In this document: one piece after another, positions 5,836-13,397 of the stretch
How the letters are laid out: every line of letters starts with the position of its first letter
Position numbering within the stretch: the first letter of the stretch is position 1
DNA from: an uncultured Pseudomonadota bacterium
GTDB taxonomy: Bacteria > Pseudomonadota > Gammaproteobacteria > Burkholderiales > Casimicrobiaceae
Reading direction: 5' to 3'
Assembly (NCBI GenBank): GCA_937958295.1
Contig: CALFEY010000146.1
Coordinates: forward strand, 1-15,696
Length of the DNA: 15,696 nt
Notes under the pieces: model-generated
The model's input: only the letters and a program-made list of their open reading frames with translations
Told to the model about the DNA's origin: nothing
The model's database searches: none
Made by a program: the position numbers and the translations under genes

Positions 5836-6714
5836 ATGCTTCCCTACGCTGCCGCCGCTGGCGCCATCCTCCTCTGGGCCACGCTTGCCGCTCTGGGCCT
5901 CGCGCTTGCCCATCTGCCGCCGTTCCTGCTCACCGGTTGCGCACTCGTGCTGGGGGCGCTGCCGGGCCTCGCGCGCTGGCGACAATGGCGGGTGCCGCGG
6001 CGCACGCTGCTTCTCGGCGTCGCGGGGCTTTTCGGGTTTCACTTGCTGCTCTTCCTCGCCTTGCGCTTGGCGCCCCCGGTGGAGGCTAATCTCGTCAACT
6101 ACCTGTGGCCGCTCCTCATCGTGCTGCTCGCGCCGGTGCTGCTGCCCGACATGCCGCTCACCGCCCGTCATTGCGCGGCAGCCGTTGCGGGATTCGCCGG
6201 CGCTGCGCTCGCAATCGGGGCTGCGCCAACGCGGCTCGACGCAGACGCGCTCCTCGGCTTCGCGCTCGCTGCGGGATCGGCCATCACCTGGGCCTGCTAT
6301 TCGCTGCTCGTGCGACGCGTGCTGCCGTTCTCGTCATGGGCCATCGGGGGCTTCGCGCTCGTCTCCGGGCTCCTCGCGCTCGCGTGCCACGCCCTCTTCG
6401 AGCGGCCGGCGGCGTTCCTGCCGGGAGACGGCTGGCGGCTCCTGCTGCTGGGCCTGGGGCCGATGGGCGCGGCGTTCTACCTGTGGGATATCGCCATGAA
6501 GCGCGGCGATCCGCGCATCGTGGGCGTGCTCGCCTACGCCACGCCGGTGCTGTCCACCGTGCTCCTGCTGTGGACGACGGGGCGCTCGCCGGGCGTCACG
6601 CTGGCGGTGGCGGTGGCCCTCGTGGTGGGGGCGGCGATCCTCGCCGTGGTGCCGCCACGGCGCGTTCCGGCGGCGGAGCCCGGACGCCCCCGGCCCCCGG
6701 CTCCCTTGCAGTAA
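5836..6714 (+). CDS. DMT/EamA-family exporter, YddG-like
   Basis: A 292-residue, ten-helix-type drug/metabolite transporter with two EamA halves. Hydrophobic segments run through nearly the whole protein from ILLWATLAALGLALAHL (residues 11-27) to VALVVGAAILAVVP. The signature EANLVNYLWPLLIVLLAP (83-100) resembles the aromatic amino-acid exporter YddG, and AFYLWDIAMKRGDPRIVGVLAYATPVLS in the second half is also typical of that subgroup. It should export amino acids or similar small molecules across the inner membrane; the substrate is not readable. ATG 5836 is the only in-frame start after the stop at 5806 but has no ribosome site. It diverges from larA with a 120-bp gap. A peptidase gene follows on the same strand. 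Confidence 0.88.
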   Translation: MLPYAAAAGAILLWATLAALGLALAHLPPFLLTGCALVLGALPGLARWRQWRVPRRTLLLGVAGLFGFHLLLFLALRLAPPVEANLVNYLWPLLIVLLAPVLLPDMPLTARHCAAAVAGFAGAALAIGAAPTRLDADALLGFALAAGSAITWACYSLLVRRVLPFSSWAIGGFALVSGLLALACHALFERPAAFLPGDGWRLLLLGLGPMGAAFYLWDIAMKRGDPRIVGVLAYATPVLSTVLLLWTTGRSPGVTLAVAVALVVGAAILAVVPPRRVPAAEPGRPRPPAPLQ

Positions 6715-6744
6715 AATGGCAGCCGGCCGGGCGTTCGCCCGGTC
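6712..6744 (+). promoter_or_regulatory. Candidate -10 box followed by GC hairpin between exporter and peptidase
   Basis: TAAAAT (6712-6717) overlaps the exporter stop codon and sits in the same 15-base context as the tRNA -10. Seven bases later begins an 8-bp stem (6725-6732 with 6737-6744, core CCGGGC/GCCCGG, GTTC loop). The stem is followed by CACTTGTTTATC, a poor U-tract. It could be a weak terminator of the exporter or a 5'-end stem-loop of a peptidase transcript starting near 6724. These two readings conflict and neither is proven. Confidence 0.35.
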
Positions 6745-6814
6745 ACTTGTTTATCACGACCGCGACCCCGCCTTGATCGTCTCCGCCGCCCGCTGCCTTG
6801 CGTGGTGCAAGCGC

Positions 6815-9439
6815 ATGGGGTGCCTGGTTGCAGCCCCGCTCCTGTTCGTCCTCGTGGCCTGGCCGGCCTGGGGCCAGCCGGCCGGCGGGCGCCTGCCGCG
6901 CGACGTGGTCGCGCTCCGCTACGACCTGCGCCTTGTGATCGACCCCGCCGTCGAAACGTTCAGCGGCACGGCCGGCATCGTAGTGCGACTGCCGGAGGTC
7001 ACGGATACCGTGTGGCTCAATGCGCGCGGGCTCGACGTGCACGCCGCCAAGGCGAGCGTGGGTGGCACGCAGGAGGAGGCCGCCGTCACGGTGGTGAGCG
7101 ATGACGTGATCGCGCTCAAGTTCGCGCGTCCGCTCGCCGCGGGCGAGGCCAAGCTCACGCTCGCCTGGCGCGGCACGATGGACAGCAAGGGCGGCGTCGG
7201 CCTCTTCCGCCAGCAGGAGCGCGATCGCTGGTACGCCGTGACGCAGCTCGAGCCCATGGATGCACGGCGCGTGTTCCCGTGCTTCGACGAGCCCGACCGC
7301 AAGGCCACGTGGCGCCTCACGCTCGTGGTGCCGGAGGGCCTGCGAGCCTTCGCGAACATGCCGGTGGACAAGGAGCGGGCCGCGGGCGCGGGCCAGCGCG
7401 AGGTGACGTTCCAGCGCACGCCCTTGTTGCCGTCGTATCTCGTGGCGTTTGCGGTGGGCGATTTCGACGTCCGCGACGCCGGCCGCGCCGGCCGCAACAG
7501 CACGCCCATCTCGATCATCACGCCCAAGGGTCGCGCTGCCGAAGCCGAGTACGCCGCGCGGCACGCCGGTGCGATCCTCGTGGCTACCGAGCGCTACTTC
7601 GGCCAGCCCTATCCCTTTGCCAAGCTCGACCTCATCGCGTATCCCCGCTCGACGTTCGGCGCCGCGATGGAGAACCCGGGCCTCGTCACCTACACCGCCC
7701 GCGTGCTGCTGGCCAAGCCCGACGAGATATCGCCGTTCTTCGAGCAGCGCTTCATGGGCATCACGGCCCACGAGATCGCGCACATGTGGTTCGGCAACTA
7801 CGTCACGCCGGCGTGGTGGAACGACCTGTGGCTCAACGAGTCGTTCGCCTCCTGGCTCGCCACCAAGATCGTGCACGAGTTGCGTCCGGAGTGGGGCCTC
7901 GGCTGGCGCTCGCGGCAGCGCTCCACCGCGCTCGACCTCGACCGCATCGCCGGCGCGCGCGCGCTGCGCCAGCCGGTGGTGGGCTACGACGACGCGCGCG
8001 GTGCATTCGATGCCATCACCTACGCCAAGGGCGAGACCCTCCTGTGGATGTTCGAGCAGTGGCTCGGCCCCGACAGGTTTCGCGACGGCGTGCAGCGCTA
8101 CATGGCGAAGTACGCCTGGGGCAATGCCACCGCCGACGACTTCTTCGCGGTGCTCGGCGCGGCCGACGATGCCCTCGTGCCCGCGTTCCGCGGCTTTGCC
8201 GACCGCCCCGGCGTGCCCGTGCTCGACGTGGCGCTCGATTGCAGCAAGGCGCCGCAGCTCGTCGTGACGCAACGCCGCTTCCTGCCCGCGGGGGCGCCGC
8301 CTTCGCCGCCGCAGGCCTGGACCTTCCCTGCCTGCTTCGACGTGGGGGATGCCACGCGCAGCCGGGAGGTATGTCAAGTGCTGCGCGAAGAGCGCGAGGT
8401 CGTCCCGCTGGGGGGCGCGTGTCCGCAGTGGGTGATGGCCAACCGCAGCGGCATCGGCTACTACCTTCCGCGCCTGTCGCCTGCCTTGTACGGCGCGCTA
8501 CCCAAGGGCGACCGCGTGCTCGCCAACGACTACGAGCCGTTCCTGGGTGACCTCGACATCCTGGCCCGCGGTGGTGGCCTCGATTACGCCGTGGTGCTGG
8601 GCATCGCCGCGCGCCAGGCCGGGGCGGCCGAGCCGCGGGTGGCGCGCCGGGCCTTCGAGATCGCCGAGGGCGTGCCGGCCGGCGTGTTCGACGCCGAAGG
8701 CGAGCTCCATTACGCCGCCTGGGTGCGTCGCCACTTCGGGGATCGGGCCCGCGCCCTCGGATGGCTGCCCAAGCGGGGCGATACGCCGGACGTGGAGCGC
8801 CTGCGAGTACATGCCGTGCCCTTCGTGGCCGTGCGTGGACAGGATGCCGCCCTCTCGCGCAAGGCGCAGCAGCTCGTGCAGCGCTGGCTCGAGCATCGCA
8901 GCGCGATCCCACCGGAGTCGCGCCGCATGGTGCTGCTGGCGGCCACGCGCACCGCAGGCACCGACGCGCCGAAACTCTTCGACGCGCTCCTCGCCGTGGC
9001 CCGCACGACCAAGGATCCCAACGAGCGCGAGGACGTGCTCATTGCACTGGGCGGCTTCACCGATCCCCACGTGCTCGCCCGCGCCCTCGCGCTCGCCCTC
9101 GGGGCGGGCGAGCAGTCGCGCCTGGCTTCGGGCCTGCTGCGCGAAGCCCTCGAAGGCGACGGCACGCGCTACGCCGCGCTTGCCTGGATGAAGGCCAACG
9201 CCGACGCGCTCGCCGCGAGCGTCCCGCTCGAGGCGCAGAGCTATTGGCCCGTACGGGCCAGCGGCGCCTGCACGTACCGGGAGCGGGCGCTCTTCGTGGA
9301 GGTCTTCGAGCAGCGCAGCGCCACGACCGATGCCGGCCCGCGCCGCTATCGCGAAGCTCTCGAGAAGATCGACGGCTGCCTTGCCATGCGCCGCCTGCAG
9401 CAGGCGCCGCTCGCCGCGTTCGTGGCCGTCAAGCGATGA
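6815..9439 (+). CDS. Secreted M1-family zinc aminopeptidase
   Basis: M1 peptidases remove N-terminal residues from peptides. The zinc site is complete: HEIAH at residues 319-323 and the third ligand Glu342 in LWLNESFASW. The exopeptidase loop reads AAMEN (283-287) in FGAAMENPGLVTY instead of the usual GAMEN. The N-terminal beta domain (about 15-205, including FPCFDEPDRKATWRLTL) and a helical ERAP1-like C-terminal domain are present, giving 874 residues, normal for the family. Start choice is uncertain. ATG 6815 gives a hydrophobic leader ending AWPAWG-Q but with no basic residue. TTG 6773 would add R, K and R before the core, making a better signal peptide. ATG 6716, one base after the exporter stop, gives an overlong n-region and overlaps a candidate -10. 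Export to the periplasm is inferred. It overlaps the next gene by 4 nt. Confidence 0.92.
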   Translation: MGCLVAAPLLFVLVAWPAWGQPAGGRLPRDVVALRYDLRLVIDPAVETFSGTAGIVVRLPEVTDTVWLNARGLDVHAAKASVGGTQEEAAVTVVSDDVIALKFARPLAAGEAKLTLAWRGTMDSKGGVGLFRQQERDRWYAVTQLEPMDARRVFPCFDEPDRKATWRLTLVVPEGLRAFANMPVDKERAAGAGQREVTFQRTPLLPSYLVAFAVGDFDVRDAGRAGRNSTPISIITPKGRAAEAEYAARHAGAILVATERYFGQPYPFAKLDLIAYPRSTFGAAMENPGLVTYTARVLLAKPDEISPFFEQRFMGITAHEIAHMWFGNYVTPAWWNDLWLNESFASWLATKIVHELRPEWGLGWRSRQRSTALDLDRIAGARALRQPVVGYDDARGAFDAITYAKGETLLWMFEQWLGPDRFRDGVQRYMAKYAWGNATADDFFAVLGAADDALVPAFRGFADRPGVPVLDVALDCSKAPQLVVTQRRFLPAGAPPSPPQAWTFPACFDVGDATRSREVCQVLREEREVVPLGGACPQWVMANRSGIGYYLPRLSPALYGALPKGDRVLANDYEPFLGDLDILARGGGLDYAVVLGIAARQAGAAEPRVARRAFEIAEGVPAGVFDAEGELHYAAWVRRHFGDRARALGWLPKRGDTPDVERLRVHAVPFVAVRGQDAALSRKAQQLVQRWLEHRSAIPPESRRMVLLAATRTAGTDAPKLFDALLAVARTTKDPNEREDVLIALGGFTDPHVLARALALALGAGEQSRLASGLLREALEGDGTRYAALAWMKANADALAASVPLEAQSYWPVRASGACTYRERALFVEVFEQRSATTDAGPRRYREALEKIDGCLAMRRLQQAPLAAFVAVKR

Positions 9440-10341
9440 CGCGCGCCCCGGCGCACATCCCATCCGCGGCGATCCTCATGATCGTGGGCGCGGTGGCGTG
9501 CTTCTCGGTGTCCGAAGCCATCATCAAGTGGCTCGCCTCGCGTTATCCCGTGCCGCTACTCGTGTGGGCGCGCTGGGGCGCCCAGGTGATTGCCATGCTG
9601 GTGTGGCTCGCGCCCTCGATGGGAGTGCGCATGGTGCATACGCGGCAGCTGCCCATGCAGCTCGTGCGCGGGGTGCTGCTCATCGGCTCGTCGCTATGTT
9701 TCATGTCGGCGCTGCCCTTGATGCCGCTCGCCGATGCCACGGCGCTCAACTACCTCACACCGACCATCGTGATCGTGCTCGCGATCGTCTTTCTCGGCGA
9801 GCGGCTCACCGTCGCGCGCGCCGCGTTCGTGGTGGCGGGCCTCGTCGGCATGCTGATGATCGTGCAGCCGGGGGCGGGCCTGTTCCGCGGCGCGTCCTTG
9901 CTGGCGCTGGCTTCTGCCGGCTGCTACGCGGTGTACCAGATCACCACCCGCATGCTGGCGGGAGAGGACCCGCGGGTCACGCTCTTCTATCCTGCGCTCG
10001 TGGGGGTGGCGATCATGACGCTCGTGTGGCCCTGGTTCGGCTCGCGCGTCGACGTGGCCTGGCTCGACGTGGGCCTCATGCTCGCCATCGGCGTGCTGGG
10101 CACCGCCGGGCATTTCCTGCTGATCCTCGCGTTCCAGCGGGCGCCGGCTTCGGCGCTCACGCCGTTCACCTATGTTCATCTCGTTTTCGCTACGATGATC
10201 GGCTGGCTGGCGTTCGGTGACTTGCCGGACGCGCTGACGTTCGCCGGCATGATGCTCATTGCCGGCAGCGGGCTTTGGCTCACGTGGCACGAGCGACGGC
10301 GGTCGCTGATCGCCGTCGCGGAACCCACGGCCGTGGACTGA
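9436..10341 (+). CDS. DMT/EamA-family transporter
   Basis: A 301-residue transporter with two EamA repeats and about ten hydrophobic helices. These begin with ILMIVGAVACFSVSEAIIKWLA (residues 13-34) and include PLADATALNYLTPTIVIVLA and GERLTVARAAFVVAGLVGMLMI in the first repeat, and ASALTPFTYVHLVFATMIGWL in the second. This is the RhaT/EamA group that often exports metabolites, but the substrate cannot be told. It differs from the other DMT protein at 5836, so the two are not a recent duplication. ATG 9436 overlaps the peptidase stop as ATGA, so it is translationally coupled to the peptidase. The pairing of a periplasmic-type peptidase with transporters hints at peptide or amino-acid handling, which is inference only. 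Confidence 0.9.
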   Translation: MTRAPAHIPSAAILMIVGAVACFSVSEAIIKWLASRYPVPLLVWARWGAQVIAMLVWLAPSMGVRMVHTRQLPMQLVRGVLLIGSSLCFMSALPLMPLADATALNYLTPTIVIVLAIVFLGERLTVARAAFVVAGLVGMLMIVQPGAGLFRGASLLALASAGCYAVYQITTRMLAGEDPRVTLFYPALVGVAIMTLVWPWFGSRVDVAWLDVGLMLAIGVLGTAGHFLLILAFQRAPASALTPFTYVHLVFATMIGWLAFGDLPDALTFAGMMLIAGSGLWLTWHERRRSLIAVAEPTAVD

Positions 10342-10382
10342 ATCTCACCCGGTACCCAGAAGACAACCAAGGAGAACTGCGC

Positions 10383-11294
10383 ATGGACAAGCCCCGCATC
10401 GGATTCGTCGGCCTCGGCCTCATGGGCCACGGCATGGCCAAGAACCTCGTCACGAAGGGCTTTCCGCTGACCGTCAGGGCCAACCGCAACCGCAAGCCAC
10501 TCGAGGACATCCTCGCGGCGGGCGCCATGGAAGTGAAGACCAACGCGGATCTCGCCAAGGGCAACGACATCGTGTTCCTGTGCGTGACCGGCGCGCCGCA
10601 GGTGGAGGAGATCATCAACGGCAAGGACGGCATCGCGGCGGTGGCGCACAAGGGGCTCATCGTGGTGGACACGTCCACGAGCGAGCCGGCGACGACGGCC
10701 AAGATGCGCGAGGAGCTCGCGGCCAAGGGCGTGCTCTTCGTCGACGCGCCGCTCGCGCGCACGCCCGTCGAGGCGGAGCTCGGCAAGCTCAACGTCATGG
10801 TGGGTGCGGACGACGCCACGTTCGAGAAGCTGAAGCCGGTGCTCCAGGCCTTCGCCGAGAACGTGATCCACGCCGGCCCGGCGGGCCACGGCATCATCCT
10901 GAAGCTCATCAACAACTTCATCGCGCAAGCCATCGCCACCGCCACGGCGGAGGCCTGCGCCGCCGCCGCGAAGTCGGGCCTGTCCATCCACAAGCTGCAC
11001 CAGGTGATCTCCGCCGGCGGCGTCAATTCCGGCATCTTCCAGATGATCGTGGGCAAGATGCTCGAGAACAAAGGCGACCTCGGCGGCATGAAGTTCACCA
11101 TCGACAACGCGATGAAGGACCTGCGCTACTACACCCACTTTGCCGAGTCGCTGCCGGTGTCCGCCATCGTGGGCGAAGCGGTGCACCAGAGCCTCGTCAA
11201 CGCGAGCCTGCTGGGCTACGGGGACAAATTCGTACCCTCGCTCATCGAGGCGCAGGAAAAGCTGAACGGCATCAGCATCGTGCCCAAGGGCTAG
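10383..11294 (+). CDS. NAD(P)-dependent beta-hydroxyacid dehydrogenase (HIBADH family)
   Basis: This family interconverts beta-hydroxyacids and semialdehydes. The 303-residue protein has the Rossmann motif IGFVGLGLMGHGMAKNL (residues 6-22) and the catalytic loop GPAGHGIILKLINNF with Lys174 and Asn178. The substrate loop, normally DAPVSGG, reads DAPLARTPVEAELGKL (121-136) with Arg126-Thr127 replacing Gly-Gly. From memory, sulfolactaldehyde reductase YihU has a Gly-Arg-Thr-Ser at this place, so the substrate may carry an extra anionic group. No sulfoglycolysis genes are adjacent, so I do not name the substrate. AAGGAGA sits 7-8 bases before the ATG. The gene heads a probable operon with the SDR 15 nt downstream. 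The 41-bp gap after the transporter could still be read through. Confidence 0.9.
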   Translation: MDKPRIGFVGLGLMGHGMAKNLVTKGFPLTVRANRNRKPLEDILAAGAMEVKTNADLAKGNDIVFLCVTGAPQVEEIINGKDGIAAVAHKGLIVVDTSTSEPATTAKMREELAAKGVLFVDAPLARTPVEAELGKLNVMVGADDATFEKLKPVLQAFAENVIHAGPAGHGIILKLINNFIAQAIATATAEACAAAAKSGLSIHKLHQVISAGGVNSGIFQMIVGKMLENKGDLGGMKFTIDNAMKDLRYYTHFAESLPVSAIVGEAVHQSLVNASLLGYGDKFVPSLIEAQEKLNGISIVPKG

Positions 11295-11309
11295 CGGGGG
11301 AGGCGGCGG

Positions 11310-12383
11310 ATGAAGCTCCTCGTCCTGGGCGGCACGCGTTTCCTCGGCCGGCACCTCGTGGACGCCGCGCTCGCGCGCGGCGACGAGGTGACCACGTTCA
11401 CCCGCGGCAAGCAGCCGGATCACTGGGGCGGGCGCGTGCGCAACCTCGTGGGCAACCGCGATCCGCGTCAGGCGCCGGGGCTCGACGCGCTCGCCGCCGG
11501 CGAGTGGGACGCGGTGGTCGACACGTGCGGGTACGTCCCTCGCGTAGTGAGGGCCTCCGCGGAGCTCCTCGACCGCCGGGTCGAGCGCTACCTCTTCGTG
11601 TCGTCCATCTCGGTGTTCACCGATGCCAGCCGGCCGGGCCTCACCGAGCGCGACCCGGTAGGCGCACTGCAGGATCCGGACACGGAGGAGATCGGCAAGT
11701 TCTACGGGCCGCTCAAGGCCGCCTGCGAGCGCGTGGTCACCGACGTGTTCGGTGCCCGCGCGCTCAACGTACGGCCGGGTCTCATCGTGGGGCCGCACGA
11801 TCCTACCGATCGCTTCGGCTACTGGGTCGCACGCTTCGTGCAGCCGCGGCTCATGGGGGATCGCAGCGACGTGGCGGTCGTCCCCAACCCGCCGGATCGC
11901 CCCATCCAGCTCATCGACGTGCGCGATCTCGCCGCCTTCATGCTGGTGCTCCTCGACAAGGGACTCGAAGGCACGCACAACGCGACGAGCCCGCGCGGGC
12001 AATGGACGTTCGCAGACCTCGTCGCCGCGCTCACGGCTGCCGGCGGCGCGCAGACGCCGACGCCGCGCTGGGTGGAGGAGAGCGTGCTGCTCGACAGGAA
12101 GGTGGAGCCGTGGACGGGGCTGCCGCTGTGGATCCCGTCGTCGTTCGCGGACGAGGCCGGCTTCATGCAGATCGACTGCACGCGGGCCGAGCGGGCCGGC
12201 CTCGCCACACGGTCGCTGCGCGACACGATCGCCGACACCGCGGCGTGGCTTGCGCAGCGCGACAATACGGGCGCCTGGCGCGACGTCCTCACCGCCGACG
12301 CCGAGCGCGAAGTGGTGGTCGCCGCCGATGCGGCGGCCGCCGGTACGCCCCCCGCACCGGCCACCCCGCGCACCCTGCATTGA
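11310..12383 (+). CDS. Extended SDR, NAD-dependent epimerase/dehydratase family
   Basis: A 357-residue extended short-chain dehydrogenase/reductase. It starts with the nucleotide-binding motif LLVLGGTRFLGRHLVDAAL (residues 3-21), followed by VVDTCGY (69-75), the SSIS serine strand (98-101), the catalytic pair Tyr132-xxx-Lys136 in FYGPLKAACE, and NVRPGLIVGPHDPTDRFGYW. The active-site tetrad looks complete. The C-terminus is Ala-rich (VVAADAAAAGTPPAPATP) and probably disordered. The group resembles nucleotide-sugar epimerases and CSP41-like proteins, but the substrate cannot be assigned. GGGGGAGG lies 6-7 bases before the ATG. It is 15 nt from the dehydrogenase and 11 nt from the phosphatase, so co-transcription is very likely. 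Confidence 0.88.
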   Translation: MKLLVLGGTRFLGRHLVDAALARGDEVTTFTRGKQPDHWGGRVRNLVGNRDPRQAPGLDALAAGEWDAVVDTCGYVPRVVRASAELLDRRVERYLFVSSISVFTDASRPGLTERDPVGALQDPDTEEIGKFYGPLKAACERVVTDVFGARALNVRPGLIVGPHDPTDRFGYWVARFVQPRLMGDRSDVAVVPNPPDRPIQLIDVRDLAAFMLVLLDKGLEGTHNATSPRGQWTFADLVAALTAAGGAQTPTPRWVEESVLLDRKVEPWTGLPLWIPSSFADEAGFMQIDCTRAERAGLATRSLRDTIADTAAWLAQRDNTGAWRDVLTADAEREVVVAADAAAAGTPPAPATPRTLH

Positions 12384-12394
12384 GCGCCACCGCG

Positions 12395-13192
12395 ATGAGC
12401 CCCCAAGACGCCGCCGCCTACCTCGACTTCGCCCAGGACATGGCCGTGGCGGCGGGGGAGGCGATCCTGCCGCACTTCCGCAATGCCCTCGCGGTGGAGG
12501 ACAAGCGCAACTTCATGGGCTACGACCCCGTCACGGTCGCCGACCACGCGGCCGAGACGGTCATCCGCGCGGCGGTGAAGGCACGCTACCCCGACCACGG
12601 CATCCACGGCGAGGAGCACGGCCGCGAGGTCGGTACCTCGCCGCTCACCTGGGTCATCGATCCCATCGACGGGACCAAGAGCTTCATCCTGGGGCAGCTC
12701 CACTGGGCCGTGCTCATCGCCCTGCACGACGGCACGCGCCCGGTGCTGGGTGTGACCTACCAACCGTTCGTGGGCGAGTCTTTCTTGGGTGTGGCAGGCG
12801 GCGCGGCGAGGTGGCAGCGGGGGGGCGAGTCGCGCACCTTGCGCACCCGCGGCTGTCCGCAGATCGAGGATGCCTGGGTGGTCACCACCGACCCCCGGCA
12901 GTTCGTCACCGAGGCGGAGCGGCGGGCGCTCGACACCGTGTCCGGCAACGCCCGGTTCCTGCGCTACGGCGGCGATTGCTACTGCTACACCCAGCTCGCC
13001 ATGGGCCTCGTCGACGTTGTGATCGAGAACGGCCTCCAGGCCTACGACGTGCAGTCGCTCATCCCGCTGGTGGAGGCCGCGGGCGGCGTGATGACCGATT
13101 GGGGGGGCGGCCCCTGCGACCAAGGGGGCGCGGTCATCGCCTGCGGTGACCCCCGCCTCCACGCGGAATTGCTGCGCCGCATGTCGGCCTAG
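12395..13192 (+). CDS. hisN: Inositol-monophosphatase-family phosphatase, histidinol-phosphatase-like
   Basis: A 265-residue Mg-dependent phosphatase of the IMPase/FIG superfamily. Metal ligands are visible: HGEEHG (Glu73, Glu74), WVIDPIDGTKSF (Asp89, Asp92) and Asp218 in GLQAYDVQSLIPLVEAAGG. The YDVQSLIPLVEAAGG form, with Tyr-Asp instead of the Trp-Asp of inositol phosphatases, and GGDCYCYTQLAMGLVDVVIE are typical of the HisN type that hydrolyses histidinol phosphate. No other histidine genes are nearby, and broad-specificity IMPases look similar, so the gene symbol is tentative. ATG 12395 follows the SDR stop by 11 nt with only a weak ribosome site. It is the last gene of the three-gene cluster. 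Confidence 0.87.
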   Translation: MSPQDAAAYLDFAQDMAVAAGEAILPHFRNALAVEDKRNFMGYDPVTVADHAAETVIRAAVKARYPDHGIHGEEHGREVGTSPLTWVIDPIDGTKSFILGQLHWAVLIALHDGTRPVLGVTYQPFVGESFLGVAGGAARWQRGGESRTLRTRGCPQIEDAWVVTTDPRQFVTEAERRALDTVSGNARFLRYGGDCYCYTQLAMGLVDVVIENGLQAYDVQSLIPLVEAAGGVMTDWGGGPCDQGGAVIACGDPRLHAELLRRMSA

Positions 13193-13205
13193 TACTTCCC
13201 GGTAC

Positions 13206-13245
13206 TTGACCCCCGACCCCCGGGGGTATAAACGTGGTGATCACC
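13206..13245 (+). promoter_or_regulatory. Candidate promoter with two perfect palindromes upstream of birA
   Basis: TTGACC (13206-13211) and TATAAA (13227-13232) are good hexamers but only 15 bp apart. The perfect 12-bp palindrome ACCCCCGGGGGT (13216-13227) fills most of the spacer. A second perfect palindrome, GGTGATCACC, lies at 13236-13245, where a transcript would begin. The short spacer plus palindromes suggest a regulated promoter. It would give birA a leader of about 160 nt. The C5G5 dyad recalls CsoR/RcnR-type operators, but no such regulator is in the window. Confidence 0.4.
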
Positions 13246-13366
13246 CGCCGCATGAGGCCCTGCCAACCTTTTGCGCGGTGCGGTGTCCTACAGGCTTGCA
13301 ATTGGCCCCAGCGGCCGCACATCCGCTATTCCCAGGCCCGTAATTGGTGCGCCCAACGCGCTGTCA

Positions 13367-13375
13367 TGGTACATT
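13367..13375 (+). promoter_or_regulatory. Candidate extended -10 just upstream of birA
   Basis: TGGTACATT contains the extended -10 element TGN followed by TACATT. A start near 13382 would leave about 16 nt before the birA ATG, with AGGTAG as a weak ribosome site. It may be the main birA promoter or an alternative to the one at 13206. Confidence 0.3.
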
Positions 13376-13397
13376 TGGCAGTGCAACAGACAGGTAG

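Noticed and set aside
5716..6171. N-terminal extension of larA up to 6171 in the same frame
   Set aside because: The extension is Arg/Glu/Gln-rich shadow of the divergent exporter gene and lacks LarA similarity. At most the short extension to 5762 is plausible.
6743..8377. 544-codon minus-strand frame inside the M1 peptidase
   Set aside because: Antisense shadow; the plus frame has the intact M1 zinc motif and continuous family similarity.
10176..12380. 734-codon open frame on the minus strand, opposite the dehydrogenase and SDR genes
   Set aside because: It is an antisense shadow of GC-rich coding DNA. It is rich in Arg, His, Val and Glu in the pattern produced by reading codons backwards, has no recognisable domain, and opposes well-recognised genes.
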